A stretch of 64,000 nt of DNA from Kitasatospora sp. NBC_01246 (lineage in GTDB: Bacteria > Actinomycetota > Actinomycetes > Streptomycetales > Streptomycetaceae). Of this stretch, positions 1-10,002 are shown one piece after another; the stretch's first letter is position 1; every line of letters begins with the position of its first letter. The position numbers and the translations under genes were made by a program. The stretch lies in NCBI RefSeq assembly GCF_036226505.1, contig NZ_CP108484.1, positions 248,001 to 312,000 on the forward strand, given 5' to 3'. Under the pieces are notes generated by a model. That model saw nothing but the letters and a program-made list of their open reading frames with translations. It was not told the DNA's origin and ran no database searches.

Positions 1-510
1 CTCCTTCTGCCTCCCGCCACGGACGGCGGGCGGGCGATCGGGATCGGGCAGGGGACGTTCGGCCCAGGCTCCGGGCCCGGACCGGCCGTCGGGCACGGCG
101 TAGCCGCACGGCCGGTGACCTTCGGTGATCCCCCGATGACCTGATGCATCGTCAAGCGCTAGTAAAGCACGGCCATGAAGAAGGTAAAGCCCGCATCTGG
201 GAGGAAAGTGCGCCGGTCCGGTTAACATCTTGTTACCGCGTCGTGCCGGAGCGGTACGGGGTGCGGGCGGCACGTCTGGCGCCGCGCCGGCGCTCCGGCG
301 CGCGCCTCGTCGGCCGCGCACGGATGATCACGAAAAGGTAACTGGTCTGAACCCAAGTTCGGGAGTTGTTCACGCAGCCGTGCGTTGTGTGAGGCCGGGG
401 GATCGCCGTGCGGCTCCACACTCTTCGGCGGGCGGCCACCCCGAGCACGTGTGCCCCCGGCCGTCCCGTCCCGCACCTCCCCCCATCTCCCCACGGGAGT
501 TCCTGTGCAC
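1..510. other. Non-coding leader region at the window start
   Basis: No gene can be supported here. Short open frames exist but have no ribosome binding site and arginine/proline-biased shadow composition. Bases about 150 to 245 are less GC-rich than the rest and could hold promoter elements. The last 130 bases form the upstream region of the phosphatase gene and include two GTTC-initiated 11-base units listed separately. Confidence 0.6.
357..378 (+). promoter_or_regulatory. Possible PHO box upstream of the phosphatase
   Basis: Two adjacent 11-base units, GTTCGGGAGTT and GTTCACGCAGC, both begin with GTTC. Streptomyces PhoP sites are built from 11-base direct repeat units resembling GTTCACC plus four less conserved bases, and they often lie before phosphatase genes. 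The second unit is a good match and the first only partial. It lies about 130 bases before the start codon. PhoP control is an inference. Confidence 0.3.
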
Positions 511-2016
<1,506 letters not shown>

Positions 2017-2068
2017 CGCACCACCCGCCCGGGACACGTCGGCCCGGAGCAGCGGGCCGCCACGGCGG

Positions 2069-2109
2069 AGGGCGGTGGCGGGAGCAGCGACACCTCCCGC
2101 CACCGCCCT
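2069..2109. terminator. Hairpin terminator after the phosphatase
   Basis: A 16-base perfect inverted repeat (2069-2084 with 2094-2109, arm AGGGCGGTGGCGGGAG) surrounds a 9-base loop. It lies 53 bases after the phosphatase stop. There is no U-tract, as usual in high-GC actinomycetes. Confidence 0.7.
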
Positions 2110-2324
2110 ACCGCCACCGCCCTCCGGCCTACCGTCGTGGGCTCCGGCCGCCGGGGGCGCCCGTCATCCGTCCCTCACCCACCTGCCGTAGCACGGCCGC
2201 CAGGGCCCGGGCGGCGCCGTCGGCGCCCGGGCGGGGCGCGTCCGCCGCCCGACCGGCTCGGGACGGTGCGGCCCGCCCCGCCCGGTGGCCCGCCCCGCCC
2301 GCACCGTGTCGGACGACGGTCAGG

Positions 2325-3122
2325 TCAGTGCCGGCCCGCCTTGCGGCGGCGCATGACCAGGACGGAGCCCGCCCCGACCAGCACGACGGCGGCGAGGAGG
2401 GTCAGGCCGACGTTCGCGCCGGTCGAGGCCAGGCGGTCCGAACCGCTCGCCGCCACCGACCCCGAGGGCGAAGCCGAGAGCGAGGGCGAGGGCGACTCGC
2501 CCGCGGTCACGCCGGAGGTCGAACCCGTCGAGGGGGCGACCGTCGCGGTGGGGCCGGAAGAGGCCTTGCCGGTGGGCGACGCGGAGACGGAAGCGGTCGT
2601 CGTGGCGCCCGGCGAGGTGGAGACGCTCGGCGAGGTGGAGGCCGACGGGGTGGTGGAGGCGGACGGCGCGGAGGTGGACGGCGTCGGGCTCGCGGTGGTG
2701 CGCACCGCCGGGCAGGTGTGCGAGAGGTTGAACCACTTCACCTCGCCGCCCATCACCTCCGCGCTGGCCGACGTCAGCTTGGCGCCCGGGGCGGATCCGA
2801 CATAGGCGTGCTTGCTCGTCGGCGGCCCGAACACGGACACCACCTGCGGCGCGCCGTTGTCGAAGGAGACCGTGAGCTTGACGAAGTCCGTCGAGTTCCC
2901 CGGGAGGACGAAGTGCCAGCCGTCCTGGTCAGCGCCGATCGACCCGCACTTCGCCTCGTGCTCGCCGAAGCCGGCGGCCGTGACGGGAAGGTCCTGGTGG
3001 ACGGGCACGGTGTAGGTGCCGGCGGTGGCGAAGGCCGAAGGCGCGGTGGGGAGGATCAGGAGGCCGGCGGCCGCCGCCGTGAGAACGGCGCGGGTAGTGA
3101 GGGAAGCGCGCATGGTCACCAT
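2325..3122 (-). CDS. Secreted cell-wall protein with LASTG sortase signal
   Basis: About 265 residues with an N-terminal signal peptide (hydrophobic LTAAAAGLLILPTAPSAFA). A compact domain of about 110 residues with two cysteines follows (AKCGSIG, SHTCPAV). Then comes a Ser/Thr/Pro/Ala-rich stalk of about 90 residues. The C-terminus has LASTG, a hydrophobic helix (VGLTLLAAVVLVGAGSVLV) and the tail MRRRKAGRH. LAxTG is the motif used by class E sortases of streptomycetes, so covalent wall anchoring is likely. The folded domain is not recognised. The start is either ATG 3122 or ATG 3113; neither has a convincing Shine-Dalgarno sequence, though GGTGA lies just before 3113. No sortase gene is present in the window. 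Confidence 0.8.
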   Translation of the reverse strand: MVTMRASLTTRAVLTAAAAGLLILPTAPSAFATAGTYTVPVHQDLPVTAAGFGEHEAKCGSIGADQDGWHFVLPGNSTDFVKLTVSFDNGAPQVVSVFGPPTSKHAYVGSAPGAKLTSASAEVMGGEVKWFNLSHTCPAVRTTASPTPSTSAPSASTTPSASTSPSVSTSPGATTTASVSASPTGKASSGPTATVAPSTGSTSGVTAGESPSPSLSASPSGSVAASGSDRLASTGANVGLTLLAAVVLVGAGSVLVMRRRKAGRH

Positions 3123-3387
3123 TCGCTGTCAGAGGTGGTCGCAGAGGGGACGCCGACCGGTCCGACCGGACCGGTCACGGTCGTCTCATGTCCCTCAGCG
3201 CCGTCGCCGTCCGGCGCGTCACACCCCGGACGTAACAGTTATGACACCACTGTGCGCGCCGACCGCCGCATCGCCCCCGACTACGTGGCGCCACCGACCA
3301 CCGGGGGCACCGACAGCCGGACGGCCGAACCCTCCGGCGCGATGCGAGGGGCCGGTGGGTGAGCTGCCCCCTGCCGAGGGCCCTGCC

Positions 3388-3576
3388 TCAGGGGGCCGTC
3401 CGCTCGGCCGGTTCCTCCAGACCGAGCACGGCCAGGAGCAGTTGCTCGTCCTCCAGGTCGCGGGCGTAGGCGGAGACGACCTCGCGGGCCCGGTCCGCGA
3501 CCGTCCCGTCCGGGGGCCGGGCCACCCGTTCCAGCGAGCCGCCGAGTGTGGAGAGGTCACGATTCACGGCTGACAC
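3388..3576 (-). CDS. Small conserved-looking acidic protein, function unknown
   Basis: 62 residues with a GTG start. The start is fixed by a near-perfect ribosome binding site, GAGGAGGT, five bases upstream, which makes this a real gene despite its size. The sequence has no signal peptide or membrane segment. Its middle (VADRAREVVSAYARDLEDEQLLLAVLGL) should form amphipathic helices and is acidic. No family is recognised. It is transcribed in the same direction as the LASTG protein but lies more than 260 bases upstream of it, so it is probably a separate unit. Confidence 0.6.
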   Translation of the reverse strand: MSAVNRDLSTLGGSLERVARPPDGTVADRAREVVSAYARDLEDEQLLLAVLGLEEPAERTAP

Positions 3577-3861
3577 TGCTACCTCCTCGTTGCCTTGTTC
3601 GGAAGCCGACCGCCCACGCTACTGCGGCCGGCCGGCGCGGGCACGTCCGGCCGCCTCGCCCCCGCACCCCGGCGCCGAGCGGAACGGACGGTCCCCGCCC
3701 CGCCCCCCGGCCGGACCCGGACCCGGCCCGGCCGGGGGACGGCGCGAACCAGGGCGCACGAGGGCGAAGGCGATCCACTCGGATGACAGCATGTGTCCGC
3801 GCGATGACTGGATGTCACGTTCAATGGGTAGTCCACGAACAGTCAAGCGAGGAGAAGCCGG

Positions 3862-4398
3862 ATGAAGGGCACGACCCGGATGAACAGCACGACCCCCCGC
3901 ACGGCGCTCCGCCTCGCGGCCGCCGCCCTGACGATCGCCGCCGCGACCGCCTTCACGCCCAGCACCACCGCGCGGGCCGACCAGGCCGCCACCGCCTGCG
4001 CCCCCTCCCCCACCTACCACCTGCAAGCGCTCAACCGCTACGGCGACTGGGAGCGCGCCGCGGAGGTGGACGCCTCGATCAACGCGTGCGCCTTCACGCC
4101 CGCCAACGAGTGGACGTTCGACGTCGCCCAGGCCGCACCGAACCGCGGCTACGGTCTGGCCGGCTGGAGGATCCGCGCCTGGTTCCAGAACCAGGACCAG
4201 ACGCCCGACTACCGCACCGTCGTCCTGAAGATCCGCGTCGACCACTGCTACCCCAGCGGCACGTGCGCGAACGACCTCGCCGCGTTCGACGTGAAGCACC
4301 GGCTCTTCCGCGACTCCTACACCCGGCAGGTCATCACCGACACCTCCACCGAGGTGATCGGCGACCCCCGCGGGTGGCGCATCGACCCCCGCTCCTGA
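3862..4398 (+). CDS. Secreted hypothetical protein, first gene of the nuclease locus
   Basis: 178 residues. A signal peptide covers roughly residues 1-39 (LRLAAAALTIAAATAFTP, cleavage near ARA-DQ). The mature part has four cysteines (TACAPS, INACAFT, VDHCYPSGTCAND), which suggests two disulfides. It is rich in Trp and Tyr, as in small secreted beta proteins (EWTFDVAQ, GWRIRAWFQNQDQ). No family was recognised. The ribosome site AGGAGA is six bases before ATG 3862. It ends 34 bases before the secreted nuclease gene on the same strand and is probably cotranscribed with it. A role as nuclease partner or extracellular inhibitor is possible but speculative. Confidence 0.75.
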   Translation: MKGTTRMNSTTPRTALRLAAAALTIAAATAFTPSTTARADQAATACAPSPTYHLQALNRYGDWERAAEVDASINACAFTPANEWTFDVAQAAPNRGYGLAGWRIRAWFQNQDQTPDYRTVVLKIRVDHCYPSGTCANDLAAFDVKHRLFRDSYTRQVITDTSTEVIGDPRGWRIDPRS

Positions 4399-4432
4399 GC
4401 CCCGGACTCCCAGAACAGGAATCGAGGCAACG

Positions 4433-5734
4433 ATGCGCCCGGACCGCCCCACCCACCGCCGGCCCCGCCGACGCGGCGCCGTGACCGCCCTCGTCACGGC
4501 GCTGCTGACGCTGGCCACCGCCGTCGCCGTCACCCCCGCCCGCGCGGCGGGCGCCGGCGACGCCGCCGCACGCCGGGACTACGTCCTGCTGGCCCCCGCC
4601 CACGTCCCCCTGACCGAACCCGGCCACGAACAGCCCCTCGACCAGCTCCTCGGGCGCATCCGCGCCATGGAGCCCGGTCCCCACGAGAACCACGCCCCCC
4701 GCACCGCCCAGCGCTCCGGCCAGGACGACCTGCCCGCCTACGAGTGCCGTGAGCAGGACGCCGCCTTCCACGACCAGGGGTACGGCAAATCGCGGTTCGT
4801 CACCTGCCAGGCCTTCCACCTCCACCCCACCCACGTCACCTGCTGGTGGATCTTCTGCTCCGTCACCGGCAGCGCGGACGCCGAGATGACCGACGTCCAG
4901 TACGGCCACAACGTCCGCCGCGAGGTCGACGTCGTCCAGGTCCTCGACAACTGGCGACTCGAAGGCGACATCGCCGAGGTGCCGCTCAGCGTGAACGTCA
5001 CCTGCACCGCCCGGCCCGGGTTCGGCCCCTGCGTCGTCGACAGCGGCTTCGGCGGGCCCTACGTCCAGCCGATCGGGCTGTGGGCCGCCGAGGGCTCGAT
5101 CACCAGCCGCTACTACTCCTTCCGCCAGGACTCCGCCGGCGGCATCGGCAGCGCCCTCATCAGCTACGCCGACCTCGCCGCGCACGTCTCGGTCATCGGC
5201 GAGGGCGCGGCCAACCCCTACGACGGCCCCAACAGCGGCATCCGCTGCGACTCCGCCTCCTACCTCGTCAGCACCGCCTCCGGTGAGGGCTGCGTCTTCC
5301 CCTGGGTCACCGAGACCCTGCACCTCCACCGCGCCGACCACCCCGAGTCCGCCGACCACATCGTCACCGCCCAGTACCACCCCGACCAGACCGTCCCCGA
5401 CGCGCCGAACAAGCAGATCCCCGGCGCGCCCGGCGCGGCCCCGCTGCACCGCGTCGCCGACCAGAACGCCATTGACGCGCACCGCGTCGTCGCCGTCGCC
5501 GCCTGCCTGAAGTACTTCCCCGACTACGCCCACGAAGGCCTGGACTGTGACGAGTACCCCTTCGCGTCGACCCTCGAAGGCGCCGACGACAACCTCAAGA
5601 ACTACAGCGTCGAGCCCATCCACGACTGGGACAACCGCGGCTCCGGCGGCCGGCTCAGCGGCTTCTACCAGAACCGGCGCATCCTCGGCAGCGACTTCAC
5701 CAATGACCCGTTCCACGTCCAGATCGACCCCTGA
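4433..5734 (+). CDS. Secreted NucA/NucB-type deoxyribonuclease
   Basis: 433 residues. The first 36 are a twin-Arg-rich, Sec-like signal sequence (RRPRRRGAVTALVTALLTLATAVAV, cleavage near RAAG). Residues 37-310 form a large extracellular region of unknown fold with many cysteines. The last 110 residues match the NucA/NucB nuclease domain: an Asn/His-containing segment, ACLKYFPDYAHEGLDC, the hallmark CDEYPFAST with acidic catalytic residues, a conserved NLKNYSVEPI, and the closing NRRILGSDFTNDPFHVQI. In Bacillus this family cuts DNA at the cell surface (competence) or outside the cell. GAGG precedes ATG 4433. The next gene, a ComJ/Nin-like inhibitor, starts within or just after its stop codon, which supports a nuclease assignment. 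Substrate preference is unknown. Confidence 0.8.
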   Translation: MRPDRPTHRRPRRRGAVTALVTALLTLATAVAVTPARAAGAGDAAARRDYVLLAPAHVPLTEPGHEQPLDQLLGRIRAMEPGPHENHAPRTAQRSGQDDLPAYECREQDAAFHDQGYGKSRFVTCQAFHLHPTHVTCWWIFCSVTGSADAEMTDVQYGHNVRREVDVVQVLDNWRLEGDIAEVPLSVNVTCTARPGFGPCVVDSGFGGPYVQPIGLWAAEGSITSRYYSFRQDSAGGIGSALISYADLAAHVSVIGEGAANPYDGPNSGIRCDSASYLVSTASGEGCVFPWVTETLHLHRADHPESADHIVTAQYHPDQTVPDAPNKQIPGAPGAAPLHRVADQNAIDAHRVVAVAACLKYFPDYAHEGLDCDEYPFASTLEGADDNLKNYSVEPIHDWDNRGSGGRLSGFYQNRRILGSDFTNDPFHVQIDP

Positions 5735-5741
5735 CCCGCTC

Positions 5742-6245
5742 GTGGACCCCCGCGCCGACCGGCCCCCGGCCGCACCCGTCGGCGAACCCGCCGCCGAACT
5801 CGCCGCCGAGCTCGCCATCGAGGTGCGCGCGGAGAACCACCTCTTCCACCTCGTCGACACCGCCGCCCCGCCCAGCGGCGACGCCGACGACCGGCCGCCC
5901 ACCCCGGGCCCCGGCCGGCTCGCGACCACCGCGGGCGGCACCGTCACCTTCAACAGCGCCCTGTCCGACCACTACCCCCACGTCACCCTCCAGTACTGGT
6001 CGGCCCGGCCCCCGGCCCCGCCCGGCCACTGGCCCCAGCACATCCGGCTCACCGTCGACCTCGAAGGCGGCCGTCTCGCCCTCACCTCCGGTGTCTCCCA
6101 CCTCCCGGCAGCCGCCGCGCTGCCGCTCCCACCCGGCCGCTACACGCTCGCCGCCCACCGTGGCGTCCTCCACCCCACCCCGTCCCTCCTCCCCCACCGG
6201 GCCGAGCACTGGCTGCTCCAGCTGTGGCCCCACCGGCACCCGTGA
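5742..6245 (+). CDS. ComJ/Nin-like putative nuclease inhibitor (immunity)
   Basis: 167 residues from GTG 5742, which lies 7 bases after the nuclease stop. An in-frame ATG at 5703 would overlap the nuclease by 32 bases, but its extra codons are less GC-biased. There is no signal peptide, so the product should stay in the cytoplasm. The region from LAIEVRAENHLFHLVD to LPPGRYTLAAHRG follows the layout I recall for Bacillus Nin (ComJ), the inhibitor of NucA: an opening strand with an HxFxxxD-type segment, a glycine/threonine strand (GGTVTFNSA), a strand rich in VTLQYW, then a closing LPLPPGRYTL turn. Gene order nuclease-inhibitor equals nucA-nin. The assignment rests on pattern and context; no alignment was run. 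Confidence 0.6.
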   Translation: MDPRADRPPAAPVGEPAAELAAELAIEVRAENHLFHLVDTAAPPSGDADDRPPTPGPGRLATTAGGTVTFNSALSDHYPHVTLQYWSARPPAPPGHWPQHIRLTVDLEGGRLALTSGVSHLPAAAALPLPPGRYTLAAHRGVLHPTPSLLPHRAEHWLLQLWPHRHP

Positions 6246-6598
6246 TGATCCTCGTGGGCACCGCCCGGGCGGCTCCCGGCAGCCGGAGGCCGTCCGGTGG
6301 GCACCGGGACCGGTGACCGGCGACCCGAGGCGCGACGCCGCTCCGCAGTGCGAGCAAGTCGACACATCGGGTTATATCGTCCCTCCATGAGCGATCGTCA
6401 GTCGGGGCCGGGCCGGGCGCACCTGAGGGGCCCCGGCGGTGTTCTCACGGAAACGGCCCCGGTGCGAGTGCCGCAGCGGCGGGGGCCGTCCGACGGTTCC
6501 GCGTGGTCAGGGGCCGGGCCGGGTGAGGCGACCGGCGCCCGGGCGGCCCGCCGCGGCCGGCCGGGCGGGCGTGGATCCGTGCGACATGGAGCCCGACG
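6246..6598. other. Intergenic region before zwf
   Basis: About 350 bases without a supported gene. An AT-rich patch around 6358-6386 (GACACATCGGGTTATATCG) contains a TATATC hexamer eight bases before an ATG at 6387. That would suit a leaderless start, but the frame that follows is Arg/Gly-rich shadow sequence. It may instead be the zwf promoter with a long leader. Confidence 0.4.
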
Positions 6599-7975
6599 GT
6601 GACCGCCGACGCCCTGGTGATCTTCGGCATCACCGGCGACCTCGCGCACAAGATGACCTTCCGATCGCTCTACCGCCTGGAGGCGGCCGGCCTCCTGGAC
6701 TGCCCGATCATCGGCGTGGCCCTGGAGGACTGGTCGCACGACCACCTGGTCGCCTCCCTGCGCGAGGCCCTGCGGACAGCCGGTGAGGAGGTGGCGGCCG
6801 GGCCGCTGGAACGGCTGGCCCGACGGCTCTCCTACCTGCGGGGCGACTTCACCGACCCGGCCACCTACCAGGCGCTGAGCGCGCTGCTGGAGGGCGCCGC
6901 CAGGCCGCTCTTCTACCTGGAGATCCCGCCCTCGCTGTTCGGCCCGGTCGTGGAGGCGCTGGCGGCGGCGGGCCTCACCGCGCACGCCACGGTGATGCTG
7001 GAGAAGCCCTTCGGCCATGACCTGGCCTCCGCCAGGGCCCTCAACGCACGGCTGCACCGGGTGCTGCCCGAGGACCGCATCCTGCGCATCGACCACTTCC
7101 TCGGCAAGCAGCCCGTGCTGGACATCCAGTTCCTGCGGTTCGCCAACTCGCTGCTCGAACCGGTCTGGAACCGCGACCACGTGGCGGCCGTGCAGATCAC
7201 CATGGCCGAGGACTTCGGTGTGGAGGACCGGGGAGCGTTCTACGACCCGGTCGGCGCGCTGCGCGACGTGGTCCAGAACCACCTCCTCCAGGTGCTCGCC
7301 CTGGTCGCGATGGAGGCGCCGGTCGGCCCCGGCCCGGACGCGCTGTGGGACCGGAGGGTCGATGTCTTCCGCGCGACGGCTGGCGTCGATCCGGCGCACT
7401 GCCTGCGCGGCCAGTACGAGGGCTACCTCGACGTACCCGGCGTCAAGTCCGACTCGGTGACCGAGACCTACGTCGAACTCGGCCTAGAGGTGGACAACTG
7501 GCGATGGAGCGGAGTGCCCTTCTCCCTCAGGGCCGGCAAGGCCCTGGCCGCCAGGGCCACCGAGGTACGGGTGGTCTTCAAGCGCCCGCCCCGGCTCGCC
7601 TTCCTGGACCAGCCCGCGCACCCCGACGCCAACGAACTCGTCCTGCGGATCGACCCGGACCCGGCGCTGCGGCTGGGCATGCTCTCGAAGGAGGCATCCG
7701 GCCGCTCGGCCCGGAGCGTCCACCTCAGCCTGTCCTTCGCCGCCGAACTCGGCAGGCCGCCCGAACCCTACGAGCGGCTCCTCAACGACGCGCTGACCGG
7801 CGACCGTTCGCTGTTCACCCGGCAGGACGTCGTGGAGGAGACCTGGCGGGTGATCCAGCCCCTGGTGGACCACCCGCCGACGCCCGTGCCGTACGCGCGC
7901 GGGACGTGGGGACCCACCCCGGGCCTCGGCCGCACCACCTGGCGGCCGCCCTGGCTCTCCAGCCCCCACCCGTAG
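6599..7975 (+). CDS. zwf: Glucose-6-phosphate 1-dehydrogenase
   Basis: 458 residues, a little shorter than the usual 480-510. It oxidises glucose 6-phosphate to 6-phosphogluconolactone with reduction of NADP, the entry to the oxidative pentose phosphate pathway. The N-terminus FGITGDLAHKM is the dinucleotide-binding fingerprint (usually GxTGDLAxRKL). EKPFGHD and the substrate signature RIDHFLGKQ (about residues 163-171) follow. The C-terminal domain is typical (AFLDQPAHPDANELVLRIDPD; YERLLNDALTGDRSLFTRQDVVEETWRVI). GTG 6599 is supported by GGAG seven bases upstream. It is not next to tal, gnd or opcA as the main Streptomyces zwf genes are, so it may be a secondary copy. Confidence 0.93.
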   Translation: MTADALVIFGITGDLAHKMTFRSLYRLEAAGLLDCPIIGVALEDWSHDHLVASLREALRTAGEEVAAGPLERLARRLSYLRGDFTDPATYQALSALLEGAARPLFYLEIPPSLFGPVVEALAAAGLTAHATVMLEKPFGHDLASARALNARLHRVLPEDRILRIDHFLGKQPVLDIQFLRFANSLLEPVWNRDHVAAVQITMAEDFGVEDRGAFYDPVGALRDVVQNHLLQVLALVAMEAPVGPGPDALWDRRVDVFRATAGVDPAHCLRGQYEGYLDVPGVKSDSVTETYVELGLEVDNWRWSGVPFSLRAGKALAARATEVRVVFKRPPRLAFLDQPAHPDANELVLRIDPDPALRLGMLSKEASGRSARSVHLSLSFAAELGRPPEPYERLLNDALTGDRSLFTRQDVVEETWRVIQPLVDHPPTPVPYARGTWGPTPGLGRTTWRPPWLSSPHP

Positions 7976-7982
7976 GTTCACC

Positions 7983-8024
7983 ACGCGCCGCACCGCCGGC
8001 CGGCCGGGCGGCGGTGCGGCGCGT
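7983..8024. terminator. Bidirectional terminator between zwf and the crystallin-like gene
   Basis: A 15-base perfect inverted repeat (7983-7997 with 8010-8024, arm ACGCGCCGCACCGCC) lies between two convergent genes. Confidence 0.75.
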
Positions 8025-8039
8025 CCGAACTGCGGTCCG

Positions 8040-8390
8040 TCAGAGGATCTCGATGGACTTCACCTTCGGCGGACGGTTCGGGAACGTGATGTCGGTCCAC
8101 CGGTTGATCCTGACCGAGTCACCGTTGGCGTCGTAGTAGATCAGGTCGTTGTTCCCGGTGGAGATCCGGTCGACCCACCAGCTGCCGAAGTCGGTGCGGC
8201 CCCCGTTCGCGTAGCAGTCCACGCTCTGTCGCCCGTCGAGGTGCGACCAGATCTTCAGGAAGTTCTCGCCTCCCCGGCACTCGACGTGGTCGATGGCGTA
8301 CGCGCTGGACGGCACCGCCACCGTCAACGCCGCCGCCGCCGCGAAGGTGGCGGCCGCGGCACTCACGAACTTCCTCGTTTTCGAGATCAC
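8040..8390 (-). CDS. Killer-toxin-like beta/gamma-crystallin protein, copy 1
   Basis: 116 residues. A 32-residue signal peptide ends SSAYA, leaving a mature chain of exactly 84 residues that begins IDHVEC. This length and sequence fit my memory of SKLP, the Streptomyces killer toxin-like protein, a single-domain beta/gamma-crystallin fold reported to act against yeasts. It has two cysteines (HVEC, VDCYAN), which are probably paired. The segments GGENFLKIWSH and WWVDRISTGNNDLIYYDANGD resemble crystallin-type strands. A second copy at 42229-42582 has 73 of 84 mature residues identical. No immunity gene is visible nearby. The activity is inferred from family resemblance. Confidence 0.8.
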   Translation of the reverse strand: MISKTRKFVSAAAATFAAAAALTVAVPSSAYAIDHVECRGGENFLKIWSHLDGRQSVDCYANGGRTDFGSWWVDRISTGNNDLIYYDANGDSVRINRWTDITFPNRPPKVKSIEIL

Positions 8391-9455
8391 GCATTCTCCT
8401 CGGACGAATCGGAACCCGAATCGGATACGTACAACTCGACCGAGCTCCGGTTGAGTCGTACTCGACCCAGCATTGGGGCGGCCGGCGGCGTGGTCAATGA
8501 CGGCTGCGATGAACTGACCGCGTATCGGTCACATCCACCCGGCCTTCCGCGCACCGGACGGGGCCGCTGGGACCGCTGGGCCATGAGTGGTGATTGTCGG
8601 CGCGTCAGGGCCGCCACCCGCGCGACCGGTACTCGCGCCGATCATTCCCGCCCCGACCTGGGAAAACGGGAGAACCGCCCGCCGGCCGGACCAGCCGGTG
8701 GGACGCGAGGCCGCGGCGCCGTGGCGACCGGTCGGCGGATGAGTGGAACCCGCCACCGCCCGTCCGCACAAGAGGCGTTCCGCAGACGTACGACCTATTC
8801 TCCGTTTCCTCGCCACGAAGCCATGCCACGGAACAGCAGGAGCACCGGGCGGAAACGGACCGTCGAATTCCCGGAATCGGGCATTTTCCCGTCGGCCGCC
8901 CCCGCGGACCGGCTCGACCGGCGGCCGGGCCGGCCGGGAGCACCGCCCAGGGGACTTGGGCTCGGCGCCACCGCGGTGAACCGGGAGAATCCGAACGGGA
9001 CCTCCGTCCGGGTCCGCGGCCTCGCCCCCGGCCGGCCCTCCAGCCGCGAGGGCTGCCACCGTCCCTGACCCCCCGGGCGCCCGGCGAGAGGCTCCGGCGC
9101 GCGGATGTCAGTGCCCACCGGTAGGTTCTGCGGTGGTCCCGAGAAGACCAGGTCGGCCCCGGCAGGGCACTGCCGGGGCCTGCTGATCTTCGGGTCGGGT
9201 GTCCCCGGGGGCGGCGCCCGCTACGTGGTCGAGCAGGTGCCGCGGGCGCGGGTGGAGGCGGTCCGGACGGACTCGCGGCGACTCTTCCACGCGCCACGGG
9301 CCGGGTGTCGGGCGAGGACCGTGCACGGCTGCCGGCTCCGGGGCGGTCGGTCAGGCACGTGCGCGACCTGCAGTCATCTGACGGATGCCGCCCGGGTGAC
9401 TGCGCCGGGACAGTGGAGGCGTTCCGCACACCAGCACACCCGAGGAGTCGTCACC
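8391..9455. other. Long gap between two divergent secreted-protein genes
   Basis: About 1.06 kb. The first 80 bases are relatively AT-rich (CGGATACGTACAACTCGACC) and probably carry the promoter of the crystallin-like gene. The rest has several overlapping open frames on both strands, but none has a ribosome binding site or a sensible protein composition. I see no gene. The stretch nearest 9455 presumably holds the promoter of the next gene. Confidence 0.5.
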
Positions 9456-9854
9456 ATGAGGAAGTCGTCGAACGGGCTCGCCAGGACGGCCGGTGCCCTG
9501 GGCCTCGCCGTCGCCGCGCTGACCGGCCTGTCGGCCGCCCCGGCGTCGGCGGGCACCGCCGCCACGGCCGGCTGCACCAAGTACTACTCCAATGAGAACA
9601 TCCAGGTCCAGGTCGACAACTGCTCGTCCGGCTGGGTGTGGCTGTACGCCGCCGACCCCGGCACCTACTTCAAGGCCACCGTCGTCGTGACCGACTCGTT
9701 CGGACACGTGCAGCCGGAACTGGCCGTCGACCGGGGCAAGTCCACCGCGAAGAAGTTCGAGCAGGTCCACAGCTTCCACCTCTGCGGCACCAAGTACCTC
9801 AGCTGGGCTCCCCCGACCTGGAAGACCTACTGCACCAACGAGATCTACGTGTGA
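9456..9854 (+). CDS. Small secreted cysteine-containing protein, function unknown
   Basis: 132 residues. The signal peptide covers residues 1-31 (LGLAVAALTGLSAAPASA). The mature domain of about 100 residues has four cysteines (AGCTKYY, DNCSSGW, HLCGTKY, TYCTNE), which suggests two disulfides. It is rich in Tyr and Trp and looks beta-stranded. GAGGAG sits about eight bases before ATG 9456, so the start is secure. A perfect 46-base palindrome follows six bases after the stop. The family is not recognised; it resembles the many small secreted proteins of streptomycetes. Confidence 0.75.
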   Translation: MRKSSNGLARTAGALGLAVAALTGLSAAPASAGTAATAGCTKYYSNENIQVQVDNCSSGWVWLYAADPGTYFKATVVVTDSFGHVQPELAVDRGKSTAKKFEQVHSFHLCGTKYLSWAPPTWKTYCTNEIYV

Positions 9855-9860
9855 CGGGCC

Positions 9861-9906
9861 GACCGCCCCTGCTGTGGCCCGGGCCCGGGCCACAGCAGGG
9901 GCGGTC
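9861..9906. terminator. Perfect 46-base palindrome, bidirectional terminator
   Basis: GACCGCCCCTGCTGTGGCCC plus GGG is followed immediately by its exact reverse complement, with no spacer (arms 9861-9883 and 9884-9906). It lies between a plus-strand gene and the convergent collagenase gene and probably stops both. Confidence 0.75.
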
Positions 9907-10002
9907 CCGCCGTCGGACGGAGCGGCTCCCGGACAGCGCCGACACGTCCCGATGAGGACTCGGTCGGACCCCGCCGGGAGCCGCTCGTGAACGCCCGCGG
10001 GG

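Noticed and set aside
6387..6602. 71-codon frame before zwf with a TATATC eight bases upstream
   Set aside because: Protein composition is Arg/Gly/Pro shadow sequence; the hexamer may instead be a promoter for zwf.
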